The position numbers and the translations under genes are program-made. 64,000 nucleotides of DNA, taken from NCBI GenBank assembly GCA_928721565.1, contig OV788638.1, positions 1 to 64,000 on the forward strand, given 5' to 3'. The notes beneath the pieces were generated by a model, which was not told the DNA's origin, did no database searches, and was given only the letters and a program-made list of their open reading frames with translations. Of the stretch, positions 7,919-17,140 are shown one piece after another (the first letter of the stretch is position 1; the number at the start of each line of letters is the position of its first letter). This DNA is from an uncultured Clostridia bacterium (GTDB lineage Bacteria > Bacillota > Clostridia > TANB77 > CAG-508).

Positions 7919-10075
7919 TTAGTCTTCTTTATTATCTTCTTCAATTTCTTCTTCTAAGATTTTTTCTTTGCTTAAATCAACTAAGTCTTTCATAGTAAGA
8001 TTAATTTTTCCTTGATCATCAATTCCAATCACTTTAACAGGAACCTTATCACCAGGTTTAACATAATCTTCAACCTTATTAACTCTTTCTTTAGCTATCT
8101 TAGAAATATGAACTAAACCTTCTTTACCTCCACCAATATCAACAAAAGCTCCAAATGAAGTAGTTCTAGTAACTGTTCCATAATAAATTTGTCCAACTTC
8201 AAATTCTCTAACAATATCTTCAATCATATCTAAAGCTTGGTAAGCCTTGTCTTGATCTGGTGAATAGATCATAACTTGCCCATCTTCTTCAATATCAATT
8301 TTAACACCTGTCGCATCAATTATTTTGTTAATCGTTTCTCCGCCTTTACCAATTACATCTTTGATTTTTTCAACTTTAATTTGAGTTGTAACTATTTGTG
8401 GTGCATATGGAGAAAGTTCTTCTCTTGGCTCAGCAATAACTGGTTTCATAATATCATCTAATATATGTTGTCTTGCTTTTCTAGTTCTAGCAAAAGCTTC
8501 TTCAATTATTTTATATGATAATCCATCAACTTTGATATCTACTTGAATAGCTGTAATACCTTTTTCTGTTCCACCAACTTTGAAATCCATGTCTCCAAAG
8601 AAATCTTCAAGTCCTTGGATATCTGTTAACATTACATAATCATCTGGATTTTCTGGGTTTGTTACTAAACCTGTAGAAATACCAGCAACTGGTCTTTTAA
8701 TTGGAACACCTGCATCCATCAAAGATAATGTACTTCCACAAATACTTGCTTGTGATGTTGAACCATTTGAAGATAATACTTCTGATACAACTCTTATAGC
8801 ATAAGGAAATTCTTCTTTTGATGGAAGTACTGGAACTAATGCTTTTTCTGCTAAAGCACCATGTCCAATTTCTCTTCTTCCTGGTCCTCTTGATGGTCTA
8901 GCTTCTCCAACACTATATGCTGGGAAGTTATATTGATGCATATATCTTTTTGATGTTTCTGTATCAATTCCATCTAAGTCTTGTTCTTCGCTTAGCATTC
9001 CTAATGTTACTATTGACATTACTTGAGTTTGGCCTCTTGTAAATATAGCACTTCCATGTGTACGAGGTAATACTCCAGCTTCGCATGATAATGGTCTTAT
9101 TTCGTCAATTGCTCTTCCATCAACTCTTTTATGTTCATAGAATATCATATCTCTAACACATTTTTTCTCTAATTTGTAAATTGCTTCTCCAATTTCTTGA
9201 GCTCTTTCTGTTACAGCTTCTTCTCCTAATTTTTCTGTAACAGCTGCTGTTATTTCATCTGATAATGCCGCTACATTATTATCTCTAGTCTCTTTATCAA
9301 CTTCTTGAACAGCAACTTTCATTTTTTCTGTGAAATTGTTTTCTAAAAATTCATATAAATCATGGTCAACTGCAAATGATTTGTACTCAAATTTTGGCTT
9401 TCCAATTTCATCTTTCATTTTTTGAATAAATTTACATATCTTCTTGATTTCAGCATGTCCTTTTTTGATTGCTTCTAGCATTACATCATCTGGAACTTCA
9501 TTAGCCCCAGCTTCAATCATTGCAACTTTCTCAACTGTTCCTGCAACTGTTAGAGTTAAATCACTTTTTTCTCTTTGAGCTTCTGTTGGATTTATAATAA
9601 TTTCTCCATCAACTAAACCTACATTTACTGCTGCTGTTGGTCCACCAAATGGAATATCAGAAATTGATAATGCTGCTGAAGCTCCTATCATAGCTGCTAC
9701 TTCTGGTGAATTGTCTTGTTCTACACATAAAACTGTTGCAACAATTACAACATCATTTCTAAAATCTTTTGGGAATAATGGTCTTAAAGGTCTATCAATT
9801 GCTCTTGATGTTAATATTGCTTTATCACTTGGTTTTCCTTCTCTTTTTTGATAAGATCCTGGAATTTTTCCAACTGAATATAATTTTTCTTCATAATCTA
9901 CTGATAATGGAAAAAAGTCTATTCCCTCTCTTGGTTCTTTTGAAGCTGTAACATTTACCATTACTACAGTATCTCCATATTTTACAACTACACTTCCATT
10001 TGCTAGTCCACATAGTTTGCCTGTTTCTATTACAAGTTTTCTTCCTGCTAATTCTGTTTCATAACTTTTAAACAT
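7919..10075 (-). CDS. pnp: Polyribonucleotide nucleotidyltransferase (PNPase)
   Basis: Phosphorolytic 3'-5' exoribonuclease. Two RNase PH domains are present: the first from GRKLVIETGKL, the second from VLPRTHGSAIFTRGQTQ with the active-site region SMDAGVPI and GLEDFFGDMDFKVGGT. A KH domain follows (IKDVIGKGGETINKI) and then an S1 domain (GQIYYGTVTRTTSFGAFVDIGGGKEGLVHIS). The acidic tail EEEIEEDNKED is common. Length of 718 residues is typical. The gene lies downstream of rpsO in the classical rpsO-pnp order, separated by 320 bp holding the rpsO terminator. Confidence 0.98.
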   Translation of the reverse strand: MFKSYETELAGRKLVIETGKLCGLANGSVVVKYGDTVVMVNVTASKEPREGIDFFPLSVDYEEKLYSVGKIPGSYQKREGKPSDKAILTSRAIDRPLRPLFPKDFRNDVVIVATVLCVEQDNSPEVAAMIGASAALSISDIPFGGPTAAVNVGLVDGEIIINPTEAQREKSDLTLTVAGTVEKVAMIEAGANEVPDDVMLEAIKKGHAEIKKICKFIQKMKDEIGKPKFEYKSFAVDHDLYEFLENNFTEKMKVAVQEVDKETRDNNVAALSDEITAAVTEKLGEEAVTERAQEIGEAIYKLEKKCVRDMIFYEHKRVDGRAIDEIRPLSCEAGVLPRTHGSAIFTRGQTQVMSIVTLGMLSEEQDLDGIDTETSKRYMHQYNFPAYSVGEARPSRGPGRREIGHGALAEKALVPVLPSKEEFPYAIRVVSEVLSSNGSTSQASICGSTLSLMDAGVPIKRPVAGISTGLVTNPENPDDYVMLTDIQGLEDFFGDMDFKVGGTEKGITAIQVDIKVDGLSYKIIEEAFARTRKARQHILDDIMKPVIAEPREELSPYAPQIVTTQIKVEKIKDVIGKGGETINKIIDATGVKIDIEEDGQVMIYSPDQDKAYQALDMIEDIVREFEVGQIYYGTVTRTTSFGAFVDIGGGKEGLVHISKIAKERVNKVEDYVKPGDKVPVKVIGIDDQGKINLTMKDLVDLSKEKILEEEIEEDNKED

Positions 10076-10395
10076 ATTTTTCCTACCTTTCTTTTTTCAC
10101 GGCTAAAGAATTGTTTTATTGTAGTTATTATTCTCAGCCTTATTTTAATTTACACCTATTTTTGTATTTTTAATTTGTACTTATAGTCTGTATTTACAAC
10201 TTGTATCTACGGCAAACTAGATATAGATTGTAACCTCTATAATACTTTAAATTCTAATTTAAAACATTATACAAGCTACCTTTCTAATCTTAGTTTACCG
10301 CTCTTATCTTGATAATCACCATAATTTCAAACTATAATTAACCTAATAAAAGGACGTCGCATGTCGCAAACGCCCTTTTACATACAACTTATCAA
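10076..10395 (-). other. 320-bp rpsO-pnp intergenic region
   Basis: AT-rich and without a supportable coding sequence. It holds the rpsO terminator at its right end and presumably the pnp promoter and leader; I could not pick a convincing promoter or PNPase autoregulatory hairpin by eye. Confidence 0.5.
10347..10380 (-). terminator. Terminator of rpsO
   Basis: Hairpin with outer arms AAAAGG and CCTTTT enclosing ACG/CGT and GC pairs, followed on the minus strand by T-rich sequence, 16 bp past the rpsO stop. Confidence 0.7.
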
Positions 10396-10659
10396 CTATT
10401 TTCTTAGTCCTAATCTTTTAACTAATTCTTTATATGCATTTTCGTCTTTTTTAGCTAAGTAGTTTAATAAATTTCTTCTTTTACCAACCATTTTTAAAAG
10501 ACCTCTTCTTGAATGGTTGTCTTTTTTATGAACTTTTAAATGCTCTGTTAATTCATTAATTCTTTCTGTTAAAAGAGCGATTTGAACCTCTGAAGATCCA
10601 GTATCTTTTTCATCTCTTCTATATTCATTAATGATTTCTTGTTTTCTTTCTGCTGTCAT
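10396..10659 (-). CDS. rpsO: 30S ribosomal protein S15
   Basis: Small-subunit protein that binds 16S rRNA three-way junction h20-h22 early in assembly. All 87 residues align with the family: DTGSSEVQIALLTERI, LTEHLKVHKKDNHSRRGLL and the C-terminal KRRNLLNYL with ending LGLRK. Start ATG is preceded by AGGAGG. The upstream leader can pair over the Shine-Dalgarno (separate entry), in line with the widespread S15 autoregulation. Confidence 0.98.
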   Translation of the reverse strand: MTAERKQEIINEYRRDEKDTGSSEVQIALLTERINELTEHLKVHKKDNHSRRGLLKMVGKRRNLLNYLAKKDENAYKELVKRLGLRK

Positions 10660-10662
10660 AAT

Positions 10663-10713
10663 AACACCTCCTATTTCTTTTTCTCCTTATACCGAGCCAC
10701 AATAATAGGTGTT
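10663..10713 (-). promoter_or_regulatory. Possible rpsO leader hairpin covering the ribosome binding site
   Basis: AACACCT in the mRNA leader (10707-10713) is perfectly complementary to AGGTGTT in the ribosome binding site (10663-10669), with the remainder of the leader as a 37-nt loop. S15 autoregulation by leader structures is known, but leader types differ between lineages and this pairing is my inference. Confidence 0.45.
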
Positions 10714-10754
10714 TTTTATTGCGCTAAGTTTAAGGAACATTTTTTTACATAACT

Positions 10755-10783
10755 ATTGTACTATACTTTACATGAAAAATCAA
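10755..10783 (-). promoter_or_regulatory. Sigma-A-type promoter for rpsO
   Basis: Minus strand: -35 TTGATT at 10778-10783, 17-bp spacer, -10 TACAAT at 10755-10760, about 95 bp upstream of rpsO. Confidence 0.65.
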
Positions 10784-10909
10784 GCATTTATGGAAAATTT
10801 TTGGTACTTTAGTAACTGATTCTTTGTCTTACCCTTTTCACAAAAAATATCACAATAATGATATTTCTATCAAAATTGTGATATTCTCACTTATATATCT
10901 TTCGATTAA

Positions 10910-12343
10910 TTAAATTCTTACAATTCCTCCAAGAACTTTTTTATCTAATCCTTGTGTAAATGTTTGAGCTCCACCTAATAGAACTACAACATCACCTTTT
11001 TCAAGTATTTCTTGTTCTTTTAATTTTTGAATTCCCTTTTCAACTGTCTCTTCAATTGTTTCTTCACTTTCAACAAATACTGGTGTTACATTCCAAGCTA
11101 ATGCTAATTGATGGAATGTTCTTCTGTTATCTGTTACAGCTAAGATTGGGCATCCAGCTCCAAGTCCTGATAATATTCTAGCAGAATCACCTGTATGTGT
11201 ATATACAACAATTGCATCTGCATTAAAGTTTTTAGCTGTTACACATGAAGAATAAGCAATTTTAGCTTCATCATCAGACAAATCTAAATATTCATTATTG
11301 TCAAATCTCTTCCAGTAATGAATTTCTGGTTCTACTCTATTAGCTATTTTAACCATTGTTTGAACACATTCAACTGGATAATCACCTTGTGCACATTCTC
11401 CTGAAAGCATTATTGCACTTGTTCTATCATAGATAGCATTTGCAACGTCACTTGCTTCAGCTCTTGTTGGTAATGGTTGATGTGTCATTGATTCTAACAT
11501 TTGTGTAGCTGTTATAGCTGGTTTAAATAATTTATTAGCTGTTCTAATAATTCTCTTTTGAACAACTGGTGGTTCTGTAAAGTCTGTTTCTGTAGCCATA
11601 TCTCCACGAGCGATCATTTGAGCATCTGCTTCGTTAAGAATATCATCTAAGTTTGATAAACCTTCAATATTTTCGATTTTTGTAACAATTTGGATATCTT
11701 TTCCACCATTTTCGTCTAATACTTTTCTTACTTGTCTTATATCATCTAAATTTCTAGCAAATGAAATTGCAACAAAGTCATAGTCATGTTCACAAGCAGC
11801 TTTTAAATCTGCAATATCTTTTTCAGCTAATCCTGGTAATCTGATAATTGTTCCAGGTAAGTTCATTGTTTTTCTACTTCCTAAACCGTTTCCATGAACA
11901 ACTGTTGTAACTATATCTTTTCCAACAACTTCGTCAACTTTTAATTCTATTGCACCATCATCGATTAATATTTTTGTACCTGGTTGTACATCTTTATATA
12001 ATTCTTTATATGTTACAGAAACTTTTTCTTCGTCTCCTGTAATATCTTCATTAACTAATGTGAATTTTTGTCCATCTTTTAATTGGATTTTTGTATTCTT
12101 TCCTGTATATAACATTCCTGTTCTAATTTCAGGTCCCTTCATATCTAATAGCAATGCGATTGGTAAATCTTTTTCTTCTCTTAATTTGATTATTGCTTCT
12201 GTTTTTTCTGATTGTTCATCCCAACTTCCATGTGAATAGTTGATTCTGCAAACGTTTAATCCTGCCTCGAATAATTCTTCTAATTTGTTTTCACTTGCTG
12301 GACCGATTGTTCCTACAATTTTAGTTTTTCTTAAATTTTTCAC
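10910..12343 (-). CDS. pyk: Pyruvate kinase
   Basis: Glycolytic enzyme transferring phosphate from phosphoenolpyruvate to ADP. The N-terminus KTKIVGTIGPAS, substrate site RINYSHGSW, LLDMKGPEIRTG, the catalytic-lysine region IQIVTKIENIEG, MIARGDMATE and ITATQMLESM are all present. The C-terminal domain runs to about residue 477 without the extra PEP-utiliser domain seen in some Bacillota. Start ATG follows AAGGAGG. Single-gene unit with its own likely promoter at 12379-12409. Confidence 0.98.
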   Translation of the reverse strand: MKNLRKTKIVGTIGPASENKLEELFEAGLNVCRINYSHGSWDEQSEKTEAIIKLREEKDLPIALLLDMKGPEIRTGMLYTGKNTKIQLKDGQKFTLVNEDITGDEEKVSVTYKELYKDVQPGTKILIDDGAIELKVDEVVGKDIVTTVVHGNGLGSRKTMNLPGTIIRLPGLAEKDIADLKAACEHDYDFVAISFARNLDDIRQVRKVLDENGGKDIQIVTKIENIEGLSNLDDILNEADAQMIARGDMATETDFTEPPVVQKRIIRTANKLFKPAITATQMLESMTHQPLPTRAEASDVANAIYDRTSAIMLSGECAQGDYPVECVQTMVKIANRVEPEIHYWKRFDNNEYLDLSDDEAKIAYSSCVTAKNFNADAIVVYTHTGDSARILSGLGAGCPILAVTDNRRTFHQLALAWNVTPVFVESEETIEETVEKGIQKLKEQEILEKGDVVVLLGGAQTFTQGLDKKVLGGIVRI

Positions 12344-12378
12344 TTTGAATTCCTCCTTAAATTTTTACAATTATTGCT

Positions 12379-12409
12379 ATTATACCATTTTTGTTGATGT
12401 TTTATACAA
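12379..12409 (-). promoter_or_regulatory. Likely promoter for pyk
   Basis: Good -10 TATAAT at 12379-12384; the best -35 is TTGTAT at 12404-12409 with a long 19-bp spacer, so confidence is limited. Confidence 0.4.
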
Positions 12410-12480
12410 TTCATATCATACAATAGCTTTTTCACATTTTTGATTTTAGTTGCTACTACTTTAAAATCAAAAAATTCAGC

Positions 12481-12503
12481 ACAAAAACGCCTTAGCGGCG
12501 TTT
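12481..12503 (-). terminator. Terminator of rpmF
   Basis: Stem AAACGCC/GGCGTTT with loop TTAGC and TTTTTGT on the minus strand, directly after the rpmF stop. Confidence 0.8.
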
Positions 12504-12511
12504 GTCGTTTA

Positions 12512-12697
12512 CTATTCTTCTACTTTTTTTGCAACTACTTCTTTTCCATCATAGTAACCACAGTTTGAACATACTCTATGTGGTAATACTGGTTCATGAC
12601 AATGTGGGCAAGTAGCAAATTTAGGTTGTTCTACTTTCCATGTTGATCTTTTTGAATGTGTTCTAGCTTTTGACCATCTTCTTTTTGGTTGTGCCAT
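12512..12697 (-). CDS. rpmF: 50S ribosomal protein L32
   Basis: Small zinc-ribbon ribosomal protein. It starts MAQPKRRWSKARTHSKRS, and the four-cysteine zinc site is CPHCHEP...CSNCGYY. I place the start at 12697 because GGAGGG lies 7 bp upstream and MAQPKRR is the family N-terminus; an upstream in-frame ATG at 12715 would add six non-homologous residues. The usual neighbour yceD is not present; the gene is alone between pyk and asnB. Confidence 0.97.
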   Translation of the reverse strand: MAQPKRRWSKARTHSKRSTWKVEQPKFATCPHCHEPVLPHRVCSNCGYYDGKEVVAKKVEE

Positions 12698-12799
12698 CTT
12701 AATCCCTCCTCGCATAAGATATATGTATATATCTGTTCATTTTTTACTTATTTATTATTGCCTTTATTAGCAATTTATAACTGATTTTGTCACTTTAAG

Positions 12800-12828
12800 A
12801 TTATACAAGCATTTTTGTAATTTGTCAA
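12800..12828 (-). promoter_or_regulatory. Consensus sigma-A promoter for rpmF
   Basis: Minus strand: -35 TTGACA (12823-12828), 17-bp spacer, -10 TATAAT (12800-12805); both hexamers match consensus perfectly. Confidence 0.8.
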
Positions 12829-12854
12829 CAGCTTTTGGAAATTTTGTACAACTT

Positions 12855-12883
12855 TTGCACAACTTTTATGTAATTTTTATAAA
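12855..12883 (+). promoter_or_regulatory. Promoter for asnB
   Basis: -35 TTGCAC at 12855-12860, 17-bp spacer, -10 TATAAA at 12878-12883, about 60 bp upstream of the asnB start. Confidence 0.6.
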
Positions 12884-12942
12884 AATACTGAATATATTAT
12901 AAAATGAGTAAATAAATTTATTTGATTGGAGGCTTTATTTAT

Positions 12943-14875
12943 ATGTGTGGAATTGTTGGTTTTGTAAATTATAAGCAAAACGTCTCAAAATATAAAAATA
13001 TTTTATTAAATATGAATAACTCTCTTTCACGAAGAGGCCCTGATGAAGACGGTTATTACACAAAAGATCATGTTGCATTTGGACACAAAAGATTAATAGT
13101 AATTGATCCTGAAGGAGGAAAACAACCAATGACATCAATTGTTCCTTTAAGAACCGGTCCCGAACGGTCACTTGTTCAAAACAGAACCGGTCCTTAATGA
13201 ACAAATGCACCAAAGAGAACCGGTCCCTAATGAGCAACACTGTTCAATTGTGTACAATGGTCAAATTTATAATACTAAAGAATTAAGACAAACTTTAGAG
13301 GAAAATGGATTTACTTTTGAAGGTCATAGTGATACAGAGGTATTATTAAAAAGTTACATTTTTTACGGAAAAGATGTAGTTCACCATCTAAATGGTATTT
13401 TTGCTTTTGCTATTTGGGATTCTAAAAATGAAGAACTTTTCATGGCTAGGGATCATTTCGGTGTTAAGCCTTTATTTTATACTATGCAAAATAATTCTTT
13501 TATTTTTGCCTCTGAGATTAAGGCTATATTTCAATATCCTGGTGTTCAAAAAATTTTAGATTCTCAAGGTGTAGCCGAATTATTTGGTATTGGTCCAGCT
13601 CATACTCCTGGAACTACTATTTTTAATAATATTTTTGAATTGAAACCTGCTCATTTTGCAGTTTTCAACCGTTCAGGTCTTCATCTTGAAAGATATTGGA
13701 AATTAAAAAGTGCTCCACATACTGAAAATTTCGTCCAAACTTGTGACCATTTAGAATTTCTTCTAAAAGATGCAATTACTAGGCAGTTGGTCTCTGATGT
13801 CCCTTTATGTACCTTTTTGTCTGGTGGATTAGATTCAAGTATTATTACAAAATATGCATCTGATTATTGTTTTGAACATAATCTACCACCACTTGATACT
13901 TATTCTATTGACTATGTTGATAATGATAAAAATTTTGTAAAGAGTGACTTTCAGCCTAATTCTGATAATTACTACATAAATTTGATGGTTAATAAACTTC
14001 ATACCTCTCATCATCCTATTGTAATTGATACTCCTGAACTTGCAGAATATCTAGAAGATGCAATGCTTGCTAGAGATATGCCTGGAATGGCTGATATTGA
14101 TTCTTCTCTTTTATTATTCTGTAAATATGTTAAGCCTACTGCAACAGTTTCTCTTACAGGGGAATGTGCTGATGAAATCTTTGGTGGATATCCATGGTTT
14201 TTCCGCGAAGATGCTCTTCAAAGTGGAACTTTCCCTTGGTCTATTGCTATTGATGAACGTCAAACTTTACTTAATCCACGCATTGCTCAAAAAGTTAATC
14301 TTAAAGATTATATAAACTATAGATACACTGAAAGCCTTGACCAAGTTGAAATTCTTGATACTGATTCTTTAGAAACTGCTGAAAAAAGAAAAATTTCACA
14401 CCTTACACTTAATTGGTTTATGCAGACTCTTCTTGACAGATCTGACAGAATGGCTATGTACAATGGTTTTGAACTACGTGTTCCATTTTGCGATTATCGT
14501 TTAGCTCAATATGTTTGGAATATTCCTTGGGAAATAAAAGCTCTTAATGGTAGAGAAAAAGGATTGCTTCGCTATGTTTCTCGTAAGTTTTTGCCTGCTG
14601 AAATTGTGGATAGAAAAAAGAGCCCTTATCCAAAGACTCATAATCCAACTTATTTGGCAAAGGTAAAATCAATGCTTTCAACTATTATGGCTAATCCTCA
14701 TGCTCCTATTAATTATCTTTTAAATAAAGATTATATTTTGAGTATTCTTGAAACTGATGGTAAAGCTTTCTCTAGACCTTGGTTTGGTCAGTTAATGACT
14801 GGTCCTCAATTGATGGCGTATTTGTGCCAGGTTAATATGTGGCTTGAAAGGTATCAGCCTAAAATCATTTTCTAA
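12943..14875 (+). CDS. asnB: Asparagine synthetase (glutamine-hydrolysing), read through a +1 shift at CGG
   Basis: Makes asparagine from aspartate, ATP and glutamine. The start ATG at 12943 gives MCGIVG with the catalytic Cys2 and is preceded by GGAGG. The glutaminase domain continues RRGPDEDGYY, then after an insert SIVYNGQIYNT; the synthetase domain has FLSGGLDSSIIT (PP-loop) and GECADEIFGGY. Frame 1 stops at 13195-13197 inside a cluster of ACCGGT repeats (13143-13243). Skipping the C of the in-frame CGG at 13165 joins both parts into 643 residues with no other change. The insert is translated as about 33 repeat-derived residues including REPVPNEQ. An 8-bp direct repeat (TCAATTGT, 13135-13142 and 13244-13251) brackets it. 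If no recoding occurs this is a pseudogene. Confidence 0.8.
13143..13243 (+). repeat. Three ACCGGT-core repeats inserted in asnB
   Basis: Cores at 13153-13158, 13186-13191 and 13219-13224, all in the AGAACCGGTCC orientation. The middle copy has perfect 7-bp ends TTGTTCA/TGAACAA. They sit within the glutaminase domain coding region. Confidence 0.85.
13165..13167 (+). other. CGG at +1 frameshift site in asnB
   Basis: Zero frame reads GAA CGG TCA and ends ten codons later at TAA; with C13165 skipped it reads GAA GGT CAC and stays open through the whole synthetase. Confidence 0.75.
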
Positions 14876-14883
14876 AATAATAG

Positions 14884-14910
14884 AGGTCACAAATTGTGAC
14901 CCCCTTTTTT
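14884..14910 (+). terminator. Terminator of asnB
   Basis: Stem GGTCAC/GTGACC with loop AAATT followed by a T run on the plus strand; it abuts the end of the convergent GH3 gene. Confidence 0.75.
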
Positions 14911-17140
14911 CTATTTTAATGTAAATGTATCTGATAATAAATTTTCTTCATTTGAACTACCGCCAACAAAAACTTTAAACTCTCCCTCTTCTGCTTCAAA
15001 TTTCATGCTTTCATTCCAAAACTTAAGCATCTCTTCAGATATTTCAAATTTCACACCAATTTCTTCTTTTGGTAAAATTTTCACCTTTTTAAAGGCTTTC
15101 AGCTCTTTTACAGGTCTAACTACGCTTCCTACTAAGTCCTGAATATATAATTGAATAACTTCCTCTCCTACTACATCACTAACATTTTTGACTTTTACAT
15201 TAACTACTATTTGAGAATGTTTATCCAAAATTTTATTACTTAGTTTTATATCAGAATAAACAAATTTAGAATATGATAGTCCAAACCCAAAAGGATAGTA
15301 ACTTTCCGCTGGAATATCTTGGTAACGTGAAACATATCTCATATTCTTTTTATACGGTCTTCCTGTATTATAATGATTATAATAAATTGGGCATTGTCCT
15401 ACAGCTTGAGGAAAACTCATTGTTAATTTTCCTGATGGATTAGTATCACCAAAAACTACATCTGCAATTGCATTTGCACCTTCTGTTCCGGGGAACCATA
15501 CCTCTAATAAACCATCTACTTTTTCAGCAATTCCTCTTAATACTATAGGTCTGCCATTAAATATAATAGCTACTATCTTTTTGTTTAATTTTGATAATTG
15601 TTCTAACAATCTCTTTTGTATATTCGAAATTTCTATATTTGTTCTTGAACACGCCTCACCTGTTTGCTTATAATGTTCTCCTATTGCTAATACAATTACA
15701 TCTACACCTTTGGCTATTTTTACTGCCTCCTCTAAGTATTCCTCTAATTTTTCTTTTTCATTTTCTAAATGAATTACATTTTCTCCATCGGCTTTTAAAA
15801 TTTCATTTATCTCTTTTTCTTCTAAAATCTCACTGCCTTTTGCATATAATACATTATCTTTTCCTATTTTTGATTCAAAAGCTTCTCTTAAAGTTGTAAT
15901 TTTTGATTTATCTGAAAACATTGACCATGACCCTAATATAGCAATATTGTCAGCATATGGACCTATTAATGCGATTTTTTGATTTTTGCATAATGGCAAT
16001 ATATTATTTTGATTTTTTAACAATACAAATGTTTTTGCAGTTAATTCTCTCGCCTTTTTAAAATTTTCTTCACTTAATAGAACTTTCTTTTCTAAATAGT
16101 AATCCATATTTTTATATGGATTTTCAAATAATCCTAATTTATTTTTTAATTTTAAAACTCTTAAAACTGCTTCATCAATTATATCCTCAGAAACTAATCC
16201 TTCTTCTACTAATTGTTTCAAATTATTTGAATAGACATTTGACATCATATCAATATCTACTCCAGCAGTAATCGCTTTATAAGCTGCTTCTTTTTTATCT
16301 TTGGCAACACCGTGTTCAATTGTTTCTTCAATTGCCGAATAATCTGAAATAACTATTCCTTTAAATCCAAGTTCTTTTCTTAGTAAATCTGTTAATAGCC
16401 ATTTGTTTACAGTTGCAGGAATTCCATTAATAATATTAAATGATGTCATTATCATTTCTGCACCACTATCAATTGCTGATTTATATGCCGGCAAATAATA
16501 TTGTCTAAATTCTCTTTGCGACATGTCAACTGAGTTATAATCTTTTCCCGCTTCTACCGCTCCATATGCCGCAAAATGTTTTACACACGATATAATTCCA
16601 TCATCCTTATTGCCATTAACTTCTTTATGTGCTTTAACCATATCTTGAGCAAATATTTGCCCTAAATATGGGTCTTCTCCTCCAATAGATTCCATAACTC
16701 GTCCCCATCTTGAATCTCTAACTAAGTCTACCATTGGCGAAAAATTAACATTTGCTCCGTGCTACTTGTGCCTCTTTTGCAGCTAATTTAGTTGATTCAT
16801 AAACAACTTTGCTATCCCATGAACATCCTTGAGCAAGTGGTATTGGTAGAACAGTTTTATATCCATTTATAATGTCTGCCATAAATAGTAATGGTATTTT
16901 TAATCTATTTTTGGCTAAATAATTTTCTTGTATTTTTCTAATTTTTTCAGTTCCAACTACATTTAATATTGAACCTACATTATACAGCATTTCATTTGAA
17001 ATTTCTAAATCTTTTAATGGGCCTGTTGAAACTTCAATATCGTCCATCAAAAAAATTTCTCCTGCAACCTGCACAAGTTGTCCAATTTTCTCTTCTAAAG
17101 TCATTTTTTGTATCAATTCATATAATTCTTTTTCTTTCAT
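14911..17140 (-). CDS. Glycoside hydrolase family 3 beta-glucosidase, read through a +1 shift at CGG
   Basis: Cytosolic-type GH3 enzyme (no signal peptide) releasing glucose from beta-gluco-oligosaccharides. The first segment starts MKEKELYELIQKMTLEEKIGQL; zero frame ends KEAQVARSKC. Skipping the C of the CGG at 16757-16759 gives VAGANVNFSPMVDLVRDSRWGR, the exact GH3 pattern, and a 742-residue protein of normal length. The nucleophile region is GIVISDYSA (Asp in SDY). The second GH3 domain follows (LPLCKNQKIALIGPYAD) and a fibronectin-III-like C-terminus. It overlaps the GH144-type gene by 4 bp (ATGA), so the two are co-translated. Substrate is inferred from that partner: beta-1,2-gluco-oligosaccharides. 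Confidence 0.8.
16757..16759 (-). other. CGG at +1 frameshift site in the GH3 gene
   Basis: Minus strand zero frame reads GCA CGG AGC AAA TGT TAA. With the C at 16759 skipped it reads GCA GGA GCA AAT GTT AAT, matching the family exactly on both sides. Confidence 0.8.

Noticed and set aside
12935..13240. A 101-residue minus-strand reading frame over the asnB start
   Set aside because: Antisense shadow of the glutaminase domain and the repeats; no homologous features or ribosome binding site.
13172..14875. Treating the asnB downstream part as a separate gene starting at a TTG in the repeat
   Set aside because: No ribosome binding site, the start lies within repeat DNA, and it would lack the catalytic Cys2 half of the glutaminase; the N-terminal part directly upstream supplies it.
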